Positions 32,809 through 42,525 of a DNA stretch of 64,000 bases are shown in pieces; the first letter of the stretch is position 1, and every line of letters begins with the position of its first letter. The notes under the pieces are model-generated. The model worked only from the letters and a program-made list of their open reading frames with translations. It did not search any database and had not been told where the DNA came from. This stretch comes from Acholoe squamosa. Its lineage: Eukaryota; Annelida; Polychaeta; Phyllodocida; Polynoidae. A program made the position numbers and the translations under genes. The stretch covers positions 4,583,674-4,647,673 of the forward strand of contig OX439045.1 in NCBI GenBank assembly GCA_949317995.1. Direction: 5' to 3'.

Positions 32809-34471
32809 ATCTGTTAGACAAATAGTCCTTGTATGGGGTTGTATCTCATAGCAGGATTACATGGCTACAGTTGTATTACACAATGATAATATTTCTGTCT
32901 TAGCTATCTCCTGCATATATTTATAATAGGGAATACTGGGATGAATCTTGGTATTATAAGAAACTCTATAACTGTGTGGAATATAATGAATATGAAGTGG
33001 TTGCTTTTGATCTTCTTCTAATTAAATGATAATGAAAGAGTAGGCATTTGCAAATGATATCACCAATTTTGCATTATCTAGCCTTCATTTTTCTTCCTTT
33101 TAAACAATGTTTCTAGACAAAATTATTGCTCTTGTAATGGGTTGTCATTAGGCTTTACACACACCAAAATGTTTCTGTACATTCAAATATGGTTCATTAA
33201 ACATAAACATAAATGCAACAGGTACAGAGACATTTTCTACAGACTTTTTTTCTATTCAATCTTTATCATGCATGATGAGTAGACGCATGCACTTTAACAT
33301 ATGTGACCCCTCCCAACAAAGTGGTGCTGAAGTCGCACATTTAGAAGCCTAGATATAGGTTTCTCAAGTGATAAAGTGCTTAGGGAGGTCATATGCACTA
33401 ACTAGAAAACAGGACTTTGGGTATGAAATGACTAAGACTGATGAACAGACCAGTAGCCATTCTCTTTTTTCTTTTTACTTATCAACTATCTGTTCACTCT
33501 GATGAGGGTCAAAAGTAGCCTAGGCTTTGAAATCCTTTCTGTTTTAGGTGTAACAAGGTGAATAATGTTGAGCAAGGCACATTTTCTAGATTTCCTAAAA
33601 AAAATCAAAATAATATAGCTATCTAGATTCATGGAAGGGGGCTTTTCGACAATTTGAATATTGTTTCTTTCTAGAATAGAGTTGGCTCTTAATTTCTTTC
33701 TGTAGAGGTATAACAAGATTTTGAATGATGGATATTGAGTGTCTTATGGTTTGTGTCAAAACTGACTGACAAACTAGGAACAATACTTGTTGAGTGCTTT
33801 ATGGGTTATTTTTTTCAACTCATTTACTGTTATTTTGTTAAATTTACATTACAAAAATGATTTGGCACTTTGATAATGAGCTTTGTGTGGTTTCTGGATT
33901 ATCTCAAAAATCGAGGTGGGTATCTTTTTTTTTGCAATTGAAATTAACTATGCAGCTAGGATAATCCTTGAACTGGACTGGGCTATCCATTCTCTTTATT
34001 TCGAGGTATAACATGACCAGGAATGAAAGTTATTGTGTACTTTCTGGTATTTCACAAAATTGACTGGCAGCCATTTTGTTTTCGTCTTTCTGACCCAGAA
34101 ACAGCCATTTTTTAGCTTGGCAACAGTGATTTTCTTGTTTGGCATGCCCAAATTTTCTAGAATAGTTCTGTTGCCGACTTGTACTAAAAGATGCCCCTGG
34201 GAGGATTTAGAGCTATATTTATAAATGGCATTTTCCCTGGTCTAAGCTGACTTGTGGGAGTGCAGTCCCATGTGTGAAACAGCTTGTTAGAATGGATGGC
34301 TTTAGAATGTTTGCGATGAAAATAATAAGCTGCCAATGAAACATCGCAAAGCATCAGTGTGGTGATTAAGATAAAATCTGTCAGCACTGCAGTATTATAT
34401 TAAGATGAAATGAGATGCATAGACCTCAAGGCATTTTGCAGGCATTAGAGAGCAACATGCATATAAACAAG

Positions 34472-34909
34472 TGTGGTGGTCCCGCGTCGTCTTCGAGGTA
34501 CCTTCGTGGTCCTCGTGGGCGACATCGAGAGCACCTCTATTGCCACGTCACCACTTGGTCACGTGGCCCTCGACTCCGGTGTATATAAGGCCGTTGTACG
34601 GCCTTCCTCAGGGTCAGTCCAGCCCCGACTGACCATCGTGAGCGATGGTTGGCGGCTGCCTGGCTACCATATCCTAGTACTCCTCTGTGCTGCTGCACAG
34701 AGGAGGTGTATGTGGAATATCAACTGTAGACACTAGAAGGCCTAGTGTCGAACCTGTTATAGAGTTCAAACTCTGCCACCTGTAACTGTGATCGAGAACG
34801 GCTGATGCCTATGTGTTATTAGACAATAAAGTTTTAACTGGAACCTGAATAGTTGTTCTTCGTTGTTTATCGAAAGATTCGATATAACATCGAGGGGTAG
34901 AATGCTACA
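34472..34909 (+). repeat. Element 2A 5' LTR
   Basis: TGTGGTGG…CTACA, 438 bp. U3 has CCACGTCACC, an E-box GGTCACGTGGCC and TATATAA at 34582-34588, followed by AAGGCCG. AATAAA lies at 34825-34830, so transcripts probably start near 34612 and are cleaved near 34845. Relative to the 3' LTR it lacks 30 bp containing a perfect palindrome. Confidence 0.92.
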
Positions 34910-34910
34910 C

Positions 34911-34922
34911 TGGTGCCGTGAC
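34911..34922 (+). other. Primer binding site for tRNA-His
   Basis: TGGTGCCGTGAC, starting one base after the LTR, is complementary to the 3' end of animal tRNA-His (GTCACGGCACCA) over 12 bases. The wider sequence ACTGGT…ACCAGT is itself an inverted repeat. The 2C copy has TGGTGCCATGAC. Confidence 0.75.
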
Positions 34923-34969
34923 CAGTTGTTAACTTTAGTCCGCATAGGTACTGCGAGCTTAAGTTCGAC

Positions 34970-37655
34970 ATGCAGGGTCACTTGGATGAAGGTGATGACC
35001 CCAATCACCAACATCAAGTGACTACAGGCCCGTTAGTGGATAGGAATGATCCACTAATTGGTGGTGGTTTGAACCACACCCTGATATTAGGTCCATCGTC
35101 TGACCCGTTGGGCCTGTATCAAAGGAGCCGACTACTCAATTGGCGAGTATCGACTCAACTCTCTCCGGCGGCTGAGAACTTCTTAAGGACACAGAGTCTG
35201 TCCTATGTAGAGAAATCAGCCTCGCCCGTGGGAACTCCAATGGGCCTTGGCAGTTGGTCCTTCCAGGGTCCCTAGCCCGTGTCGATACAAGGAAGTATTG
35301 ACAGTGGCAGGGGACTCAACGAGGAGTTGCTACAAGAGCAGCAACGCCAACTGCCAACAGCTTAGGCAGCAGGCGTTAGAGGCTTCGAACAAGACTCAGA
35401 TCGCGAATAGGGAACTTAATGATCTTCAGGAGAAGGTCAAGCAGCTCTCTAGCGAAAAGGAGTCCTTGCTTGCAACGAAGTCAGAGATCGAGCGTAGTCG
35501 GTTGACAGCAGTTGAGTGTCAATCGCTAAAAGCGAAAATCGATCGCCTTGCTACTAGCCGCCGAGAATGTGTCGAGAGAGCTCGAAACGATTTTCGGGAT
35601 GCCCAGCACGAGCAGACGTCCCTTAAACATAAGTTGAAACTACAAGAAGTAGAAAAGACTATGTTAGAGGAACAACTGCAAGAGTTGCGGCATGAGTTGA
35701 ACCAACAATCAGCCGAGCATACTGAAGAAGTAGCTGAGCACCTAACGGCTTATGAAAAGCAGGTGAGCCAGCTATGTCAGGAACGGGAGTCGTTACTCTG
35801 TCAGATGCAAGCTGACGAGGATGCTCGAGCCAGGGACGAAGCAGAAATGCGTCGTCGCTGTGAGGAACGAATCGAACACGCAAATAAAATGGCGGAATAT
35901 CAGGTCCTAATGGAACAGAAAGCGAGGCACGAGGCCGAGCTTAATTCCTTGAAGTCTGAATCCCTAGTAGCCCAGTCACTGAAAGATCAGAAGAATTCGG
36001 ATACTCTGGGAGCCATGCGTGATGAAATCGATGAGCTCCGACGAGAGATATTGTCTCGCAGGAAGGCTGACGAAGCCAGGGTGAATAAAGAAGTTCGAGA
36101 TGAACTCGCACTCGAAGAACGTCTGAAGGAGCAGACGGAATCGAAAGTGCGTACCGCTAGACTTCGAGATAAGCAACAAAGTAGTGAATGCAGCACTACT
36201 AAGGTTGCTATTCAAGGGGATCTAGTCGAAAACCCTGACTACAGAGAGTGGCTCGACCGTGCCATGAAGGAGGTCAAGCAACTCTTTGCCATCAGCGAGC
36301 AACGAGATCTCTCGAAGCCTGAACATACCCGCCTGGAATTCCTAGTATCGGAATTAAGGCAGGCGGAACGTTCAAAACAGCAGGCAGAGATAGATAGAAT
36401 GGTGGGAGCAATCGACGACATCTCGAAAATTGATTCGAGGTCGCGTCGGACCCTACCTGTTCCTTCGATGCCATGCACCGATGGTCTAAGTGGAGTGATC
36501 GGACAGTTCTCGACCCCTACCACGACCCAACAACATGTTGATCCGCCGAAATATAGGGATATCAGATTCGAGGCTTCGCGCTTGAGTGAAGCTGATTCGG
36601 GTAATCCCTGGGGGATGAATCACAGTCGTGCAGACACGACTATGAGAAACATGGGGATGGACCATCAAATACCTAGAAGAGGCACAACATTCGCTCTCGA
36701 TCAGGTCAGGAGTTCAAGCAGAATGTTTGAAAACACCTCTATCGGGCATGAACCAGCCCGTACTAGGTCAGTCGAGTGCCCTCCATTTACATGGAAGGAC
36801 GATTGGCTCCGTTGGTACCACGGATTCAATCACGTCCGTCGTGTAAATGTATGGACCTCGAGTATGGCATTAGCTCAACTCCTCATGTTACTCCAGAATG
36901 GCCCTGCAGCTGATACTGTGTGGCTATGGGAGGAGCATGGAGATGGGACTCTGGAGGGATTGGTCGACATGGTAACGGAAGCCATGACTTCTAGCCTTCA
37001 GGACCCCATTGTTACAATGGAGAAGAGACGCCAAGGCAAGAACGAAAGCATTAGAGCCTATGGCTTTGCTTTAAGACGTCTTGCCGGCGATGCCTATCCA
37101 GGTGTGGACTTCTCGGTTGAATGGCTCATAACCAAAGTCAACCAGTTGTTCATAGGAGGATTGTATGACGTTGATTTACAACAAGACGTTCTTCGGGAGT
37201 GGCGCACTTACATGTCCCTAAAGGATCTCATGGACTTGGCAGACGAGTTGTTGCGGAAACGACAACTCCTGCCGAAGTTGGTGAATCCTACCTCGACAAA
37301 TGCATTGTCGGCGCTGGCTGACGCCGCTTTGGTCGAGGAAGGGCAGGGGGAAGTGTCCTCATACTCGAAGCCCGGGGCGGGGAGTAAGACTAAGAAAGGT
37401 CAGAAATCCGCTAGTAAATCGAAAACACCAAACAAGGCCTCCAAACCAAAGGTACAGGAGCAGACCTTCTCGCTGAGTCAATTGAAGAATTTACTCAGGG
37501 TTATCGAGGGAGGGGATGTCCCTGGTACTAGCTCGGAAAAGCCGAGTACCCCTCCGTCCGACGCCAAGTGTTGGAACTGCAAGAAGCAGGGGCATTTCGC
37601 ACGAACTTGCCCTGAGCCGATTAAGGGTCTACCACCTGACGCGATGGAAAACTGA
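34970..37655 (+). pseudogene. gag: Gag of element 2A (coiled coil, capsid-like region, CCHC knuckle), interrupted
   Basis: The ATG at 34970 opens a 101-codon frame ending at TAG 35273-35275; its start is shared with copy 2C. Gag-like coding appears to go on beyond that stop (GLNEELLQEQ) and then moves to the frame that stays open to 37655. I infer one nonsense codon and one frameshift near 35350-35380. The main part has a long Glu/Lys/Gln-rich coiled coil (about 300 residues), a region resembling a retrotransposon capsid (WLRWYHGF … ESIRAYGFALRRLA), and a zinc knuckle CWNCKKQGHFARTC near the end. It stops at TGA 37653-37655, in the same frame as pol. Confidence 0.8.
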
Positions 37656-40600
37656 GGCGGGCACCATCAGTGTAAACTGAAGAGAGTGTCATCGATAGCC
37701 TCAGTAGCACAGACCACTAGGATACCTGCCAGACATCGATGCGATGTCTTGGTAAAATCCGACGGTCTGGAAAGAGACCGACAGGGCATAGTCGAACCCG
37801 ACCTGAAAACTCTGAGAGCTTTCGGGTTGGTTGGTGAGGCTGCCCTTGTCAGCAATGTCCGTCAAACAGTGTTTCCCGTCTGTAATCCACTGAATCGAGA
37901 CATTGTCCTGGAGAAAGGCCAGGTGGTCGGTACTGTACAATACGCTGACAGAAACGGTGAACTTTCTTCACCGGAGGTAGGATCTGTGATGACGCGTCTC
38001 GAGCAAGAAGCTGCGGACATCGAGACGGCGGAAATCGCGAGCACCCGCACGGGGGAGCTTCCTACCTGGCTGTTAGACATGTATGGCGACACCCACCTGA
38101 CTCAGCCAGAAGAAAGACTGAAACTGTCCGCCTTACTACGTAAGCATGTGGACGTCTTTAAATCTCCAGATGAACCGTTAGGGCGCACCGATCGATGTCT
38201 GCATAACATCGACACGGGTGACGCACAACCAATCCGAGTCCCTTATAGAAGGATTCCGCTCAGCAAGAAAGCTGCGGCGGATGAACAACTTAAGGAGATG
38301 TTGGATACGGGGGTGGTTAGGCCAAGTACTAGTCCCTGGTCCAGTCCCGTCCAGATGGTGACGAAGAAGGATGGAACCATGAGATTCTGCGTCGACTATC
38401 GATGTCTGAATGGAGTGACTAAGAAAAATGCTTACCCCCTCCCGCGCATCGACGAATCCTTAGATGCCCTAGGAGGAAATAAGTGGTTTAGTTGTCTCGA
38501 TCTCCAATCGGGATATTGGCAGATCGGGATGAATCCCGACGACGTCGAGAAAACCGCTTTTTCCTACCAGAGGGGGCTCTACGAGTTCGATCGTATGGCG
38601 TTTGGTTTGTGTAACGCCCCCGCCACATTCGAGCGAATGATGCAGGAGATGTTGAGAGGTTTGCTAGGTAAAAGTTGCCTGGTTTACCTCGATGATATCA
38701 TCGTCTTCGGCAAAACGACAGATGAAGCAATGGCGAATCTGGCAGAAGTCTTCAACAGGATTCGGGCATGGGGACTGAAGCTGAAACCTAGAAAGTGTCA
38801 ACTTTTTAGGACTTCAGTCGAGTACCTCGGCCGAATCGTGTCTGAACAGGGTATAGAAGCCAACCCGGGGAAAATTAGCGATGTAATGACTTGGGCTAGG
38901 CCCACTACAGTGAAGGATATTCGATCCTTCATTGGTTTTTGTTCCTACTACCGTGAGTTCATCCCGGGGTTCGCGGAACTCGTAAGCCCTTTACAGGACT
39001 TAGTGATCCAAAAACCTAAAGGTAGTAGAGGTCGTTACGAGGCATTCGCGTGGACGGAAAGAGCCGAACATGCCTTTGTCGAGTTAAAACGAAGTTTCAG
39101 GGAGACACCTGTGCTTCGATTCCCAACATCCGACAGTCGTTTTATCTTGGACACTGACGCTAGTAATACCGCGATCGGGGCTGTTCTATCCCAAGTACAG
39201 GATGGAGTGGAGGTCCCGATCTCGTTTGCTAGCAACACTCTAAGTAAAACACAACGAAACTACTGCACCACCAAAAGAGAACTGCTGGCGGTTGTCGTGT
39301 ACACCAGGAAGTTTAGGCACTACCTTTACGGTGGTAACTTCACTATCCGCACCGATCATTCATCTTTGAAATGGCTCCTGAATTTCAAAGAGGCTGAAGG
39401 AATGATGGGTAGGTGGCTGGCCCACCTTTCGGAGTTCGGTCTCGAAAACTCTAAGATCGAACATCGAATGGGGCCAAGCATTTAAACGCCGATGGTCTTA
39501 GTCGTATCCCTGTGCGGCTATGCCAGAGGTCGGATTGCACAGACTGTGGCAGTCATAATGCTGTAATGGCAGCTGTAGGTGGTTTAGTAGACAGCCGGGT
39601 GGGAGTTGCATTTTCGTCTCTCGATGAACTCATTGATGCTCAAAAGCGGACGCGGACATCAAACGAGTTGCTGAATGGCTAGTTAAGGGGGCTAAACCCA
39701 CTAGGCCTGATGTATCAATCGAGAGCGCCGAAGTACGGAAATTAGTAGGGCAATGGCCTCTATTAACCTTCCGTGAAGGCTTGTTGTGTCGCTGGAAAGT
39801 CAAGGCGGGTCGAGCTAGACGCACGATTCAAGTAGTTGTACCACGCCAACTGAGGGGTGAGGTACTCTCCTTTTGCCACGGACACCGAACAGCGGCACAT
39901 TTTGGTCGTAAACGAACGCTCGAAAAAGTGAAAAGGAGATATTACTGGCCCGGAATGGGAAAGGACATAGGTCGTTGGGTTCGGCACTGTCCTACCTGTT
40001 GCCTGGTAAAGCCTGGCGAGGGCATGGGTAAGTCTCCTCTGCACCAAAAGTTGTTCGGGGTGAGATTCGGGAGGATAGCTATGGATATCATCTCGGGATT
40101 TGCACCCACGCCAAACAAGAATACTTGCATGTTAGTAATCCAGGATTACTTCACCAAGTATGTACGCGCTATTCCCCTACCAAATCACACGGCAGAGACC
40201 TGTGCAGAGGCCTTCGTGGACGAATGGGTTTTGACCTTTGGAGTCCCGTTGCTTCTGCATTCCGACCAAGGTCGAGAATTCGAATCTCGACTCTTCTCTG
40301 AGATGTGTGAATATTTGACGATTGTAAAACAGAGAACCAATCCATACAGACCACAGAGCGATGGTCAGGTGGAAAGGTTCAATAGAACGTTGATCCAGAG
40401 TCTGACTATGTTGGTAGACAAACATATGGACGACTGGGATGAACAGGCTAAATATGTGGTGTCCGCATATAACAGCTCTGAGCACAGTTCTACTGGATGC
40501 AGTCCAAATATAATGGTATTCGGGGAAGAAATTCTCATGCCAGCGGATGTGATTTTCGGCTCAATCGAGAACCCACTCGAAGTCCCTTGTTCCGTCACTT

Positions 40601-41322
40601 TCGTGGAACAACTTCATGACCGATTGAGGGAGAGTTATAGCATGGTAAGGGAAAACTTAGGTAAATCTGCGGAACGCCAGAAGGTCGGGTATGACTATGG
40701 GCTAAAGCAGAGAAGATACTCAGTTGGGGAACAGGTGGTGAGGTACCACACCCCCCAAGCAGCTATGAAGCTTGCCCCCAACTGGGATGGGCCGTTCGTA
40801 GTAGATTCTGTCCTCTCTGAGTCGACATTATTACTTCGATCATCCCGCGGACGGTTGCAAAAGAGCAATGTTGATAGAGTGCGCCGGTGGTTGGGCGTAG
40901 AGCTATCACAAACTGTCGAGTTGTTGCAACCACGACTTGATGATGATTCACCTTCTCGTAAGGCTACGAAAAGGGCTAAGTCTGTTTCTGGACAGGTCGA
41001 AATAGAGATCGAAAGGTCGCGGCCAGAAGTTCAGTCTAAAAAACTAACTACGCAGGGTCATCGAAAACGACAGCAAAAGGCTCGAAAACTGAGCGAGGTG
41101 GAGGTGTTGGATGCCAGTAAACCATCAAAGCGGCGCCGTGGTCGACCGGCCCGTCGAGATAAGTCGAAAGCATCTAAACCGCCTTTGAAGGGATGTCGGA
41201 AGACCGGCCCCCCCTCGAAGGTGCGAACGACTGAACAAACTTCACATCGAAACGTCTCGATTGAAGTCAAGGATCAGTCACTCCAGTCCGGACCTATGAC
41301 TCGAGCGAGGCTTAAGCACTAA
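37656..41322 (+). pseudogene. pol: Pol of element 2A (RT, RNase H, integrase), broken
   Basis: The frame opens directly after the gag TGA. RT has WSSPVQMVTKKDG and YLDD at about 38685-38696; RNase H has FILDTDAS near 39145. Compared with copy 2C, single-base losses near 39468 and 39643 shift the frame. The integrase continues from about 39660 with an HHCC finger, an Asp in IAMDII near 40084, Asp in HSDQG (40264) and Glu in QVERF (40372), the last two 35 residues apart. An NWDGPF module and a basic tail with an RGRP AT-hook follow. It ends at a TAA (41320-41322) where copy 2C has a sense codon, losing about 86 residues. No D(T/S)G protease motif is seen. Confidence 0.88.
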
Positions 41323-42525
41323 GGCTCATCAAAGGAACGGTCAGCGAGTGTCGAGGATGAAAGGAAATCCAGAGCAAACACTCTGGCTCCTACATCCACA
41401 CCGTCTCAAGTGATGGGAGGCAGACGCCGACGGAAACGGGTTAATAGCCCGGTCGGCCCGGCCACATCAAAGGACGGCGGGCTAGGAGGGGGTGATAGTA
41501 ACCCGCCCCGAGGCTCAACACTCGTTCCTGTAGTAAAGGTTAAAATCAGGAAAAGTCCTAGATTAAACCCTACTCAGTAATCGATGTTTCGCACAATACT
41601 AAGCAGCAGCTTTACTAACCTGTGTTTTTAACGAGGCTTTAAAATAACGGGTGCCGTTCTTGAGTAAATCTGTCTGTGGACGTGAGGCCGACGGTGAATA
41701 AAAAATTACACAACGAGAAGTCATGCGATTGTCTCTTAGTTTGAGACAACCTGATGCTAGAGACATGGAAATGTGGGGCGTCCGTCTTTTATTTTGACTG
41801 TGTGGAGGGGTTCCCAGCATAGGCTGGTGGATTCTGCCCGAAGGGAAGATCCATATTGGAACCATTTTTTTTAAATCCCGGTAGTCTGATGAAGGGGGGG
41901 GGGTGCCCAAATTATCCATGTTAATAGTGTTGGAACCCATAGACCGCATAGGAAATAACGGCATATGCAAAAATTGCGACTGGAGAACCAGAGCGTGACG
42001 GTGAGGGGAGAGTGAGTCGTTCTAGTTTTTGAGCATTACCTTATTTGGTCATGGCGTGATGCGCTGTGGACCAATAGGGCTCGCCCTCCTCGGTCACGTA
42101 GGCCCTTCCTCCAATCAGAGGCGTGCGCCACAGGGATAGAAGGCCGCGTCGCCCACCACGGAGGTCACATCTGCGCCCTTCTCGTGAGAGTCGGACGCAG
42201 ATAAGCTGGACTAACCCTACCTTATTCCAGCTGGTACGCTCCGTCAGGGGACTTCCTACCTGAGTGTAGGAGGTCTCCCCGCCTAGTATCGAGGGACACG
42301 ACCTGCGTGAGCGCAGGTTCGTGTTCTCTCGAGGCTCCAGTCTTCGGTCCCTCGAGCCGCCTGAGTACGGTTCGAGGTACATCGAAGGCACCTTCGAGGC
42401 TTCGACCCGCCAGAGTGCGGATCGAAAAACCTCGAAGATTCTCTTCGACGTCTCGTCCCGTCTGAGTACGGTTCGAGACCCGGAGTCTTCTCTCCCTGGT
42501 GGAACCCGGCAGTTCAGGAAGAACC
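41323..42525 (+). other. End of pol frame and leader of ORF3
   Basis: 41323-41580 corresponds to the lost C-terminal part of pol, and 41581-42525 is non-coding. The last part is GC-rich and holds the promoter-like block at 42068-42146, a perfect hairpin ACCTGCG-TGAG-CGCAGGT at 42301-42318, and three imperfect units of about 51 bp, each with CGYCTGAGTRCGG-like and TCGA words (near 42356, 42406 and 42457). All are kept in copy 2C. Minus-strand frames across it are shadows. Confidence 0.6.
42071..42143 (+). promoter_or_regulatory. Putative internal promoter of ORF3
   Basis: CCAAT at 42071 and 42111, GGTCACGTAGGCCC near 42092, and a TATA-like GATAGAAGG at 42135-42143 (GATAAAAGG in copy 2C at 60537-60545), continuing to AAGGCCG. 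The LTR core promoter has the same order: GGTCACGTGGCCC, then TATATAAGGCCG. The similarity suggests shared factors and independent transcription of ORF3. Confidence 0.45.

Larger units (their letters stand above)
30455..34195. mobile_element. 3.7-kb inverted-repeat element with arms of tandem units of about 166 bp
   Basis: The left arm (about 30455-31200) and right arm (about 33490-34195) are inverted, diverged copies. The outer ends share TTTTAGTACAAGTCGGCAAC. Inner blocks such as TTTTTGAGATAATCCAGAAA and CATTCCTGGTCATGTTGTACCTC are found in the left arm and, inverted and slightly diverged, in the right. Within the left arm ACCTCAAAATGAAGGG-type words recur at 30640, 30811, 30975 and 31141. 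The 2.3-kb centre has only small minus-strand frames. It resembles a foldback transposon; the family is not identified. Confidence 0.5.

Noticed and set aside
34473-34736. Open frames across the family 2 LTRs
   Set aside because: They change or close between the three LTR copies because of U3 deletions and show no conserved product.
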